Source of the DNA: Pectinophora gossypiella | Lineage: Eukaryota > Arthropoda > Insecta > Lepidoptera > Gelechiidae | Length of the DNA: 64,000 nucleotides | Direction: 5' to 3' | Assembly (NCBI RefSeq): GCF_024362695.1 | Contig: NC_065407.1 | Location: 11,098,001 to 11,162,000, forward strand | Shown: piece after piece, positions 13,301 through 24,323 of the stretch | Position numbering within the stretch: the first letter of the stretch is position 1 | Layout of the letters: each line of letters starts with the position of its first letter | Made by a program: the position numbers and the translations under genes | The notes under the pieces: generated by a model | Seen by the model: only the letters and a program-made list of their open reading frames with translations | Databases searched by the model: none | What the model was told of the DNA's origin: nothing

Positions 13301-13559
13301 CAATCATCTTACCTACAGTATTTTCCCACAATAAGCAATGTTTCTGAGATATCAATAGGCAGAGCAAGCATGTCGGCGCACAGCCCGCCGCGTTTATTGA
13401 CGCTCGTGGACAAAGACGTGCCTTTACGACCTCGTAAAACTAACTATTGTGCACGCCCGACTCCGCACGAAAACCCGATTCATTGTTACACTTAAATAAG
13501 ATGTCCATTTTTTATTATTTAGCCTATTAGTTTGTACATATTTTGACTGGCCCAACCGC

Positions 13560-13875
13560 CCTTTCAAACGAACGTACTTTGAAGTAAGCCGCCTCCGGCC
13601 GCCATTTTCCTTTTTCGCAAAATTATCGTGAGCTTCAACTGTTCAACACTTGCGCCCGCGCCAGCTCCATTGTGTTTTGTTTTAAAGTACCGCTGTTGTT
13701 TTGTCCTGTTTTAAAATACTTTATAAACAATAGATCAAGAATGAACCGTTAAAAGAGTTCGGTTTGTTACTTTATTGATGTTATAATATCTGTTGCTAAA
13801 CTATTTGTTTCAAGTCCGACGGCACAGGCGCGCGGCGGCGGCGCGGCACCTGCGCGCGATCATAAAACCAAACGA
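13560..13875. other. GC-rich repeat-free island
   Basis: Two GC-rich patches (about 13590-13675 and 13815-13862, the latter CGCGCGGCGGCGGCGCGG) sit in AT-rich DNA. Next to the second is ATCATAAAACC, which contains the TTTATG-type word bound by Caudal/Cdx proteins on the other strand. This is a candidate regulatory island only. Confidence 0.3.
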
Positions 13876-13960
13876 GTAGGTATTATTAATCTTAGCAAAG
13901 TATGAATGACTGTAAAATTCTTATAAAATACGTAAACATATTAAGGTACGTTTTAGTTAA

Positions 13961-14253
13961 TGAGGGACAATGGCAATGGCAGAGACATATATAAAAATAA
14001 TTGTTGCTTGATATTTGGATCAGATATATATGTTGCTACCAATAATTATTGCCTCACTTTATTTTGATCAGAATTATAATATAATAATGGGTGGAAGATG
14101 TGTTGTGCCAAGTTATGTAATAACAAAGGTCATTATTTATACCCAAAAACTAAGATAAAAGATGCATATGTCTGCTGTCCATGAAAATAGAAGGCAACTC
14201 TGTACTGAGCCATCTATGGTTTTTTTGGAGAACTTAGCCTGGAAAGTCCCTCA
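13961..14253. mobile_element. MITE with GAGGGACTTTCCAGGCT-type ends, copy 1
   Basis: The right end reads AGCCTGGAAAGTCCCTCA and the left end is a decayed TGAGGGACAATGGC. It shares AATTGTTGCTTGATATTTGG with the copy at 15218-15483. The family has four copies in the window, is non-coding and has partly palindromic halves. Its superfamily is not clear from the ends. Confidence 0.65.
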
Positions 14254-14828
14254 ATTTGATTAAATCTATAATTAACAAACAGGGAACTTCAACAAAATAA
14301 ACTAAGATAACAACTCCATACATAACAAAACAAATAGGTAAATTCGACAATTTCGACATCTGTCTTTTTAATTATTTATATTAGGTAGGTTGGTAGCTAA
14401 GTACATATATCAGTTACAAAATGGATGGAGTGATTATAATATCCTTTAGTATGTATATTATATTTCTATCTAGAAATAAGCTCGGTAGATACCCACCTAT
14501 ATTATAATAATATTCGTGTTGTATGGAAGGACGGCGCTGCGGCAGCGCGCCGCGCGGCTATCGACGGCTTTCGACGTTTTACAGCGGCCTATAAATTACT
14601 AGTGCCATAACTATAAATCTTGCTCCACGTCAAATCGTACACATTATTCATGCCTTAGGTTTGATATTAAAAAAACCGGTGCAACTATAGAGCGTCTGTT
14701 TCGTTAAATAAAATAAAAAAAATGAAACGAAACCGAAATAATCTACTCAATCTACATACCATTTTGAATAATTAGGTATTTTCATACAAAATATTTTGTA
14801 AGTAAGTATTATTTATAAACGGTGTGCA

Positions 14829-15030
14829 TTCGAATTTATTTTCGAATTCATTTTTGGATCATAAATGATTATCATGTGCCCATGATCCCGAGAAGTGCGT
14901 TTCGGAGGTGTAGGTATATGAACTAACCTGTATTGGGGTGGTTTTCCCAATACAGGTGACAAATCTTCAGGTTAGATAAGTGCACCGCGACCCTGTAAAA
15001 ACAGTATATCAATAGGGAGATGATGATGAA
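14829..15030 (+). repeat. SINE family A, head-less and internally deleted copy
   Basis: TTCGAATTCATTTTTGGATC and GATCATAAATGATTAT match the full copy at 24635-24970, as do GAAGTGCGTTTCGGAGG and the terminal GGGAGATGATGATGA. The tRNA-like head and about 50 bp of the body are missing. Confidence 0.8.
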
Positions 15031-15217
15031 TAAACTGTCTGTAACGGGTCACCGTTGTTTCTGATACGTGCTTGTCTTTAATAGCAACAGTCGATGTTTA
15101 TTTCAATGTTGGTACTAGATAGATAGATAGAAAGATAAAATACTAATCATATAGCCATGACGTACTAGACATGTCTAAATAATTTAAAATTATTATTTTC
15201 TATTGTTTATCTTCAAA

Positions 15218-15483
15218 TTTCTTTCCATGCTACTTTCCCCAAAACAATATAGATGGCGCTGTTCAGATTTAACGTGATAATCACCTATTTTTTCATTGCT
15301 CGGGGTACCTACATAATTATACACAAATATAATGTAATGGCAAAGGGTTACTTATATAAAAAATAATTGTTGCTTGATATTTGGATCTCTGTCTGTTATC
15401 CATGAAATAAGGTTAAACGAAGACAAACTGTACAGCTCCATCTACAGTTTTCTAGGTGAACGTAGCCTGGAAAGTTCCTCATT
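15218..15483. mobile_element. MITE with GGGACTTTCCAGGCT-type ends, copy 2
   Basis: It contains ATAGATGGCGCTGTTCAG and ends GTAGCCTGGAAAGTTCCTCA. The left terminus is decayed (TTTCCATGCTACTTTCC). It belongs to the same family as 13961-14253, 40641-40852 and 58807-59287. Confidence 0.65.
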
Positions 15484-15837
15484 GGGTAGGTACCTACCTG
15501 ATGACACGTTTTAGGAACTTTAGGCACTTCCAACAACGATATCAGTCTATATGATCAGTTCAAAATGTATGTCCGTTATCTAGATAATTTGCATAAATTT
15601 AATTAGCTGCACCTTTTGTTTAAGCACATTAAACATACCAACCATAAAATGAAGTTTGCTCAACGATTTATATAATTAGGTACATGCAACTTTTAAGTTA
15701 ATAATTTGTATTTTGTGCCATAGGTAAGTACCTACTATCGTGACATTTTGGTGATTTTATGAAGAATGCAATACTTATAATAAAAAGTTTTATTAATTCT
15801 TTCGGCTGTAGGATCAGTGACAGTGATGTTCATATCC

Positions 15838-15972
15838 CGGAAATGTTGCCAAAATGGGAATGTTCCCGTTGTATAAACTCTTTAATGGATATTGGCTGCT
15901 TTTCTTTTTCAAATTGTCCTTTCTTATACTCTGGTCTTATCTGCCTAAAGGTTAGGTAATAAAGCTCATCAC
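15838..15972 (+). repeat. Dispersed repeat also found at 46063-46160
   Basis: AAACTCTTTAATGG followed by a T-rich stretch and CTGCCTAAAGGTTAGGTAAT then AAAGCT matches the block at 46063-46160. It is preceded by a GGGAATGTTCCC palindrome that also appears near the other copy. Element type unknown. Confidence 0.55.
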
Positions 15973-16007
15973 TGTGTATGATATTATAGGATATTATTTT
16001 TTTAAAG

Positions 16008-16168
16008 AACGTCTAGGGCCCTGTGCCGAGGTTTTTCTTGCAGCTTCTTTTCCCCGACTATACAAGTTCTGAGAAGCTGCCGTAGTTTTAGGCGGATGAG
16101 ACGTTCGTTATGTAAAAATTGACGATTCGAAGTGAACTACTGAATAAAGATATTTTTGAATTTGAATT
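16008..16168 (+). repeat. LINE 3' terminus (CR1/L2-type)
   Basis: GCCCTGTGCCGAGG, GACGTTCGTTATGTAAAAAT and the terminal TTTTTGAATTTGAATTGA repeat are typical of CR1/L2-like 3' ends common in lepidopteran genomes. It is strongly 5'-truncated, with no coding part left. Confidence 0.75.
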
Positions 16169-16169
16169 G

Positions 16170-17120
16170 AAATTGATTCAACAGACTACATTATTTTTTT
16201 GAAATTATCAATGCTATGTATTTGTAATTGATTTTCAGTAACACAGTTGTCTTGATCACTATAGATAGCGATACAGCTCACCTATTACGTTGATCTAACA
16301 AAAAACTCGGTGAATCGTGAATACCTACTAAGTCTTGCTGTGTACCTTTGACTATTAGCCCAGTTGAGTTGGTAAGTATGTTGTATTTAACTGCGTTATT
16401 TCTTTAAACTAATGTTTTAGACTGCATTTAGTTTCTTTTAGACTTAAAATTCCGAATAATATACATTTTTTTACAAAAACCGATTATGGTACGGTGGTGG
16501 TGATTTATGGTGATTGGTGGTGGTATAGTATGGTAATAAGTACCAAGTTTAGCATTTCAAAATTCACTACATTTAGCTATCTGACTCGCGGCGACAGTCG
16601 ATAAGCGGTACTATGACGGTTGCCTGTCTATCCGCTTTTTTTCTATTGCTGCTTTCTTTTCAGCATTTTAAGATATTTCAGTTTTACCCTATGGTTATTT
16701 AAGGCGTTTCACGAGCCATACAGGCATTAAGGTATGACATCGATTGTTCCAAAAGGGCGTTTTCTTGTTTCAAGTGCAATATCGCGGCGGTATCACCGGC
16801 TTGTGTGCCTTAGCCAAGATACCGACGACGGAGGGAAAGCGGGATTAAAAATTAATTTAGGCGCTTTCATGTTTGCCGGTAATCCCGACATTATCAGATA
16901 TCAAATCAAGGGGATTAAACCCGCCTAGTTAAATACAATGGACACGATAACGACTGATTATCTGCTTTATCATTTTGAGTACATTTTAAGAATATATAAG
17001 CACCTAACGTCTATATTGACTTGCATATATTTTTAACTGCTATTTCTTTCGTCGCTTTTAGTTACTGTCAAACTTTCGTAACATTGTGTAGGTACCTATC
17101 CGCACTAAACGTTTTACCTC
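16170..17120. other. Intergenic DNA, nothing recognised
   Basis: AT-rich with short TGGTGATT repeats near 16490-16530. The frame at 16734-16928 has no family resemblance. Confidence 0.3.
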
Positions 17121-17124
17121 TTCC

Positions 17125-17352
17125 TTTTTCTTGCGAACAGCAAAGGACTGGAACTGTCTGCCTCATAGAGCAACACGGACCTCCGCGAACCGCGGAAGTC
17201 TGCCTTCGTCTGTTTTTTCAACTCGTTATAATCTGGGAGTCTTCAAGGCTAGAGTGAATAGGCATTTGCTAGGTAAGCGTGATCCATCCTATACCACATC
17301 GTCATTTACCATCAGGTGAGATTGTGGTCAAACGCGAGCCTATTTTATTAAA
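17125..17352 (+). pseudogene. LINE 3' end with last residues of a reverse transcriptase
   Basis: The plus frame reads RTAKDWNCLP, then after a short insertion SSVFSTRYNLGVFKARVNRH and LLGKR before a stop. This is the usual C-terminal signature of CR1/Jockey-type reverse transcriptases. An untranslated tail with CATCAGGTGAGATTGTGG and a poly(A) run follows. The copy is a heavily 5'-truncated dead insertion. Confidence 0.75.
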
Positions 17353-18099
17353 AAAAAAGTATGTACTAAATTAAAAGTAAATCAATAGTTCAAACGACAC
17401 ACTGTCTAATGGTACTTATCACTATAAGTTTAAGGCACGATTTTGAATAACCATGTGTTGTTGTTCAATGGAATTTATTTGTAGCATGTATACTTAGATA
17501 TATGGTTTCATTTAGGATACTCACCTAAAGTTCCGATGTGGTTCCGATATCTCAAGAACATCAGAATGCCAATATTTGTGGCTGACTTTGCTAACAGACG
17601 TATCTATAGTTTTTTTCTAAAATGATTTGTGTCTTATTGACAATTGTAAAAGGTGCAAATCAATTCCGCCAAAAATTGCAGATACGTCAATTCGCGACAT
17701 AAGCGACGATTTGACAAATTATACTATACCTACTTACATCTGCACAAGTGTACATCTTTTATGATCTTTATTTAATGTTACCTTATCAGCTCTATCTTAT
17801 TCGGTATTTCCCAAAAAAAAACTAAAGTTCGAGGTTAATGGCAGAAAACTGATATGAAAGTTATGCGTTACTAACGGGAAAGTTGTTTTTTTCCCTAACA
17901 AATACAGACATACTTACTTACCTATTTTATCTACTTATTGTCGTATTACTTACTCTTTCTTATCAATATAAATAGGCACATAAACTAAGACTCATAATAT
18001 CTACTAGTATGCAGGTTGACGGGTAACTTTGGACCAGGGGTCTAAAATAACCACATTGAAGCAATTAATATTAAAACGCAGTATTTTTATTGTTGTTAT

Positions 18100-18325
18100 G
18101 TTGGACAGAAGAGGCAAGATGATTGGACACCTAATAAGACACGACGAATTTATTAAAAACATCATAGAAGGAAAGAGAGGAAGGGGAAGACCAAGAAGAG
18201 CTTACATGGAACAGATTAAAGAAAAGGCGTCGTGTCTTATAGGGAAGTCAAGGAATTGGCCTTTGATAGACTGAAATGGAAAATATTACACCGATAAGAG
18301 CGTGGCTCTTAAATTGATGATGATG
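18100..18325 (+). pseudogene. RTE-type LINE 3' end, C-terminal RT remnant
   Basis: RGKMIGHLIRHDEFIKNIIE and GKRGRGRPRRAYMEQIKEK are the conserved C-terminal tail of RTE-type reverse transcriptases. A one-base shift near 18225-18235 moves the end into another frame, where SYREVKELAFDRLKWK and a stop follow. A GATGATGATGATTG tail ends the copy. Confidence 0.8.
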
Positions 18326-19500
18326 ATTGTTATTTCACATTAGTTGTACTTTTGTTATGTACTTAAATATCAAATTGCAATGTTAAATTTAGATGAGTTG
18401 CTGCAATGTGGCCTTCTTAGAACCCTCAATCTATCGTCCACATAATAATGTCAATAATGTTATATTTGTATTTTATTCGCTTCCAATCCAGGCAAGTATG
18501 TTAAATCAAAAAAATATAAAAGTTACTCTTTCAGCGCCCTAACTCTTCAATATTTATATTCGGTGTGTTACCTACTTATATATCGAAATATAATATAGCC
18601 GCAACCGAATCGTGAAATACTCACTTAGTACCTTCTTCTTCCTTGTATGTTATATTTACAAACGCATTCATAATGGTAAGATCATTCGGAAGGCACGTTA
18701 AGCCGTTGGTCCTTATTTATTTATTTATTATTTATTTATTTATTTGTACACAATGAAACAGACACAAGAAACACCACCCTTCCACCCGTCCTTGTTACTA
18801 CTTACCTACTGATATAAGTATGTAGCCACATGAGCCACATCTCTCTAGCCATAGAGGCCCGCGACACCAAACACTTCAGAACCCCGATACCGACCCCGCC
18901 GGCGTGGTCGACGATTTCCCTCATTCAGCGCTTATCGCTATCGACCCACTAGGGTCGATTAATCCTTTCAAATATTCTTCCTCTCAGACGACGCCCTGAG
19001 CCGAAGTTCGCGCCCAACTGGGCACCCTCAGGCCTGTTGTCTTAAACGTTGTACCGGGTGAGAGCCTTCAGCGCTCCCCATTTGTCCGGCCAAGTAGTGA
19101 AGTAACAAATCACGTCAAAAAAATGAGCCACATCAATAATAACCACGACACCACGGTTGATGGGGCTGGTAAACGACGTCACAACCCACACAATAAGAAC
19201 ATCATTAATCAATGAAATCCTAGTCTTCTTTACACAACAAATCATCTACCTAGTTGCCGTTATATCCGGTGGTTGTTCGTCATCATTTGCACTGACGCCT
19301 CTTGGCGGTCGTCAGACGTGCTAACGACCTGTGAGATTGCTGTCAGAGGGCAAACACCCACAGTCAACAATCATTGTTTGCCTCAGCGGCCGCTGTGTGA
19401 TCATACACTCATAACTTACGCTGACCTTAGTTTGATTAAGACGATTGTTATACAAGCTTTACATACACGTAAAAATATAGTCCCCCAGTTTTAACTCTCA
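18326..19500. other. Intergenic DNA with repeat scraps
   Basis: At 18670-18712 CGGAAGGCACGTTAAGCCGT is a SINE tail scrap followed by a TTTA microsatellite (18712-18745). At about 19083-19120 the minus strand carries TTTTTTTGACGTGATTTGTT and CACTACTTGGCCGGAC, a dispersed repeat also present near 28230, 32480 and 62985. No gene seen. Confidence 0.4.
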
Positions 19501-19529
19501 CGTGGCGACTGGTTGTACATTGGCCCCCA

Positions 19530-19790
19530 AAACTACATACATACATAAACTCACGTCTATTTCTCATCGGGGTAAACAGAGACTATGGAATTGCATTTGC
19601 TTCGATTTTGACACCCTTCTCTTGTTTCCTCCACATTCATAAATCGTTTCATACACACGCCGGTTCAGAGTAGATCGTACTGAATCTTTTCTAAGGACAT
19701 CTCAAAATTGGTTAATAAGGATATCTCAAGTTTGGGCTGGCAGAGGAAGCCAGCCCTACCACCAACCTACATACTTACACGTAAAAAATG
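19530..19790. repeat. Common lepidopteran dispersed repeat (CATACATAAACTCACG type)
   Basis: ACATACATAAACTCACGTCT, GGGGTAAACAGAGACTATGG and TTCATAAATCGTTTCATACA recur in diverged form near 45320-45410 and 55480-55560. Probably a LINE 3' end; no coding part. Confidence 0.5.
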
Positions 19791-20524
19791 AGTCTCTCAC
19801 TAACTCTCATGTGGCGACTGGATGTACACTGGCCCCCAAAACTAACTACGCTTTTCAAATTTTTCTTTTTTTATAAACTATAGAAGTTAGAGATTTAAAA
19901 TAAAAAACGTTTTATAGATAATTTTATCGGATTTCTTTGTAAATTTTTCATTCGTTAAATTATATATTAGTAACGTTTTTAACTAAAAAAAAAGGATAAA
20001 GCGACAAAAATAAGCACTTATTTTTTATCATTTTAAAAGTGTGATTCTTAGGTTTGAAGACCAGGAGTCTAAAATGCAATTTGACATTTCTTTGCATTGC
20101 ACACTTACTTTCATATGCGGAAACGTCAAATTGCCATATTGCTTTTTTAGATGAATTGCTTTGATGTGGCGTTTTTAAACAGCCAATGCTATTTTTGTAT
20201 CGGGCAGATCACCTTTACGTCTAATACTGGGCAATCTGCGAAAACATCTGACGCAGATTAGCTAGGCCTTGTATCACGATGTCGACGGCGCCATGGGAAG
20301 GCGAGGATATCATCGTATGCCATTGATACGATGAAGAAGCAGATAATTACTCATTAGCGTTAAGCTGATGTGACTAAGACATTACTATCTTAGTCAATGA
20401 TTAATGTGAATGTGACTCATCTTTAAGTAAAAACCAAATTAAGCAGTTTCATACCCAAACTGTGTTATACTATAACTATATGCCCTGTAGAATCATCTTA
20501 CTTTTTCGGTGATTCATTACCAAA

Positions 20525-20630
20525 TAAAGGAAAGTCTCACAACGTGATTTCGGCAATGACCACATCGGTAATCGAACCCGGACCTCCAAATGGACCAACG
20601 CTCTAACCACCGGACTACAGAGGCTGTTAG
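20525..20630 (-). repeat. SINE family B, head fragment
   Basis: On the minus strand GCCTCTGTAGTCCGGTGGTT AGAGCGTTGG (A-box-like) and GGTCCGGGTTCGATTACC (B-box-like) precede a body with AATCACGTTGTGAG. It matches the longer copy at 43905-44110. Confidence 0.75.
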
Positions 20631-23250
20631 ATTATTATACCTACTAAAGTCGGTTGTATTCGAAACTCAGTTTGAATTGAATTATTTCGATTACCTCTTG
20701 AGAATGTGCCCGACCGGTACAAATGCTCCGATTGGTGCTACCTCTGTGCATGGATTCTCTTCTATTGATTTGAAACTACCAGCACTAGGCCAGAATAGTC
20801 TAGGCCGAAGAAGAGGCATAGCATCTATCAATTACCTACATTATTAAACATGAAAATCAGTGCCACGTAATCCTCTTCAAACCTTCAGAATTTCAAATAC
20901 AGAACGTCTCCAAGAGATATAATGGAAAATCCACGAATGAGAGGGCGGTGAGATGTAAAGAGGCGGCGCGTTTGAAGCGGCCCCCAAACTGCCCTCAATA
21001 AGCATCGGTTTACATTACAGTTAGCGGCATTCCTTCACAGCCTCCCGCTTCTAGAATAGGGTTGACCCCTTCTAATATAGCCATTGCTTTTTTTTCATGA
21101 TAGTCTTTTGATGTAACTAGCGATGCGTAAGGAGGTCGCTTACCTAGGAAATGAATATTATACTCATTCTAGCGGTTAAATCGTCAAGCGTTTAGTTTCC
21201 CTACAAACACGAAACTGAAACGTCACAACTACCCACGTTAAGAAGTACCTAATTATTTGCCTCATCCTTTTCAGCGCCCGCGGCACGGCTTCCTAGCCGC
21301 TGCGCTATTTATATCGAGAGATTCGACCAATAGCTATACGACGCTTATTTACGTGGATAGCATTCGCTACGTCTATTCGTCAAACCCCTTGATAAAGTTC
21401 GCGACGCGGTACCCGTGCCGCCTGAGTTGGCAATGAAAACACCAAAACAATAAGTGGAAAGAATAGTTTTATCAGTTATATAATTAGGTATGTACTCGTA
21501 CAACGCGTGTCCACTTTGTATGGGCTATAATGGAATTAATTTTACTAAAATACCTTCCTACAAAAGTTTGTCTTATCTCTACCTTGGAGTTTTCCGAGCT
21601 ACGGTAGTAGTATATCAATGGAACCACGTGGTAGTTCCTTGTTTTCAAACATGTAGGCTATATTGATAACTGATAACAAAGCTTCTATATGATATTCCAT
21701 GAAACGACGTCACAGTCATAATAAGGAAATAAATTAAAAGTAGGTACCTACCTTAATCTCATTTTCACTACAAGAAAAAAATCTAGAATGGATCTGCCTA
21801 CCACGATAGCAAAGAAGTTCAGTCATGTAAACATTTACAAAATTACCTAAACGAAAGGATATTTTAAATATTTTACATGCGGTTCCGTTTTAATCTTTTT
21901 AGGTAGATACTTATTCCATTTTCGCCAGAGAAATCGAAGAAAGCGTGAACTTCGATTACATAGCAATAAGCATTTTAAGTCATTTTCTGGAAAGTTACCT
22001 TTTCTCTATACCCTACGCTAACGTCTGTAACTGCGTTTCGATCTATGCGCCAATTTTCATCCAAATCGATGCAGGTGTTTTGGCTTGGAAAAGTTTTTAG
22101 ACAGTTTTTTTTTTCGTAACATAATAGAATATGTAGATATTTTAAATACGAATTTACTGAAACTTAGTCCTAGAGCAGGTAGGAACAATAAAAACCCATT
22201 ACCGTTTTACCGTTCAACCCTACTCAGGTAAATTTTGTCTATTGACCGTCGTCTATTACGACTAATTTAGATCCAAACAACGCCTTGCTATGAATGAATG
22301 CGCATAACTCAGCCGAACACTTCCGGTAATAGTTACTACTTACATATATGAATTTGAACTCAATCTTTGTTAACGAAAATAGGTAATGTAGATAGGTAGC
22401 TAAAGGTAAATTTAGAAATCTCTGAGAATTCCCTCTGTTAATTTCCCAGATTATCCAGAATGGTGAATTTCCACAAGATAAATTGTCGAATATACCTACT
22501 AATTACCAATAAAGAAAATAATTTTAAATAACTTTTGAGATTACCTACTGCCAGAATCTTTGACCTCCAAAATATGAATGTGGATTAAAAGAAAAAGAAT
22601 TAAATTAGATTAACATGGATTTATTTAGGTTATCAAAATGTGTTCGTGATAGTGCGTATATCTAACAACTCTCGTGTCACAAACTGTCCAACATCAACAC
22701 AAATTACACAACAAGCACAAAAATATACAAGCTCCCTCGCAAATACTTACAATTTAATAATTCCCAAGATAATTTCTGATGAAGACAGGGCTTAACAAAA
22801 TATACCAAAAGAGAAACACTGTTAGCACCACATTTCATTTCAAAAGGAGTGAACCTTTACAAAACAATGACTGAAACTTGTAAAACCTTGAAACGATACA
22901 AATGGTCCAACAAATTATTTTTTCTAACAAGTCTTTGTAGAACAAATTGTGATTTAACAACTCAATCAAGAAAAGTAAGAAATACATTACATTCATTACA
23001 TACGACAGAAATTTTGATAAGCTTTCAACTTTTCCTCCTAATATATTATTATTGGGTTTAATTCACGTAGGTACTTGGTGTATTTGTGAAAAAACTGTGT
23101 TAATGTTTAAAAACTGGGATACGAATAAGTTAATCTAAAATTTAAGCTATTATTTACAGAACAATTACACCTAGGTATAATCTCAATCGTAGTAAAATCA
23201 TTCTACTTCTCAAAGCCACAAATGCGCGAAATATTGTTAATAAGTAGGTA
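20631..23250. other. Intergenic DNA downstream of caudal, nothing recognised
   Basis: No repeat family or coding homology was seen. The sequence becomes very AT-rich after about 22500. The frame at 22849-23061 is low-complexity and not protein-like. A G+C-rich patch with fewer repeats lies at about 21260-21430. Confidence 0.35.
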
Positions 23251-24077
23251 CATTTAAAAATTCCTTTATTATTGACAAATATTGAGATTCAATTAACATT
23301 AAATTATTTATTTATTCAATTTATAATTTTCTAAACCACTAAATTCAAAATTAAATATCAATATATTATTTATTATTATTATTCACACTTTACTTATTAT
23401 AAAGTGGATAAACTGAATTACTTATTTGACTTTAACACAAGTAATTTCTCTATTATTTCTAATAATCTCATAATAAATATAATAAAGGCACTTGTAGCAT
23501 TGAGAAATATAAATCAACTGCTTAAAATAAATCGCTTTAATATTACAATAATAATATAAAAATATACGTATACGTACGTCTATATTTACAGTGACAAAAT
23601 TCTTTTAAATTAAAATAATCCGTACTTCTCTAAAATAGTAAACGAATAGCCGTAAGAAGTGAACACTTAGGTAGTAGCGCTAAATAAAGGCTGAAGAGAG
23701 AGTTATCACCTAGTTCAGGAACTATTTCAATAAAGGCTAAGCATTAGTAACTTATATAGGTCTTCAAGGAAGTAATGTAAAGTATCTCATTAGAGAAACA
23801 GCCCCGGAACTAGGACATCATCTCAAGTGTCCGCTTACAGCTGTTGCATACCTAGATACTACGAGTATTAAGGTATTTTCCTTGTTTCTCAAAACGTCAT
23901 TCCGTCACAAACGTATAATATTCCCGCGAGAATATTGCACTAATATTATCACAAATTCAAGATCATGCCGAGGAGACAACTTTGTCTTTCACCAATGTAC
24001 CATGATTGTGTAGACTGTTCACTTTTAATCACCGTTAGTCACTAGAAGGTGTCCTCAGGAAAGTCTTGCTGCTGAGG
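23251..24077 (-). other. Probable caudal 3' untranslated region and flank
   Basis: This AT-rich stretch follows the caudal stop codon at 24078-24080. Several TTTATT words on the plus strand (minus-strand AATAAA), for example near 23263 and 23306, are candidate poly(A) signals. No repeat is seen. The true transcript end cannot be chosen by eye. Confidence 0.4.
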
Positions 24078-24323
24078 TCACAGGAGCGGCACGGGGGGTA
24101 CTCCGGGCACGAGGGGCTCGGGCACCCCTTGCAGGACCCCTTGATGGTAGTGGTGGTGGTGCATCATACCGTTCATCATCTGTTGGTGGTGCAGCATGGT
24201 GGCGTGGTGCAGCTGTGCGTGCTGCAGCGACGCGTGGTCTCCCTTCTCCTTCATCACGACCTCTTCACGTTTCTTCACCTGCTTCCTCTCCTTCGCGCGT
24301 CTGTTTTGGAACCATATTTTTAC
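24078..24323 (-). CDS. cad: caudal coding exon 3 (recognition helix and C-terminus)
   Basis: Starts VKIWFQNRRAKERKQVKK, the third homeodomain helix with Q50 and N51. The remainder is K/E-rich and then His/Met/Gln-rich (HHQQMMNGMMHHHHYHQ), ending VPGVPPVPLL at a TGA. The acceptor is TTTGTTGCAG. Confidence 0.95.
   Translation of the reverse strand, partial: VKIWFQNRRAKERKQVKKREEVVMKEKGDHASLQHAQLHHATMLHHQQMMNGMMHHHHYHQGVLQGVPEPLVPGVPPVPLL

Noticed and set aside
18712..18745. Short tandem TTTA/TTTAT runs as a CRISPR-like or satellite array.
   Set aside because: A simple microsatellite at a SINE tail; no spacer structure. No CRISPR array exists in the window.
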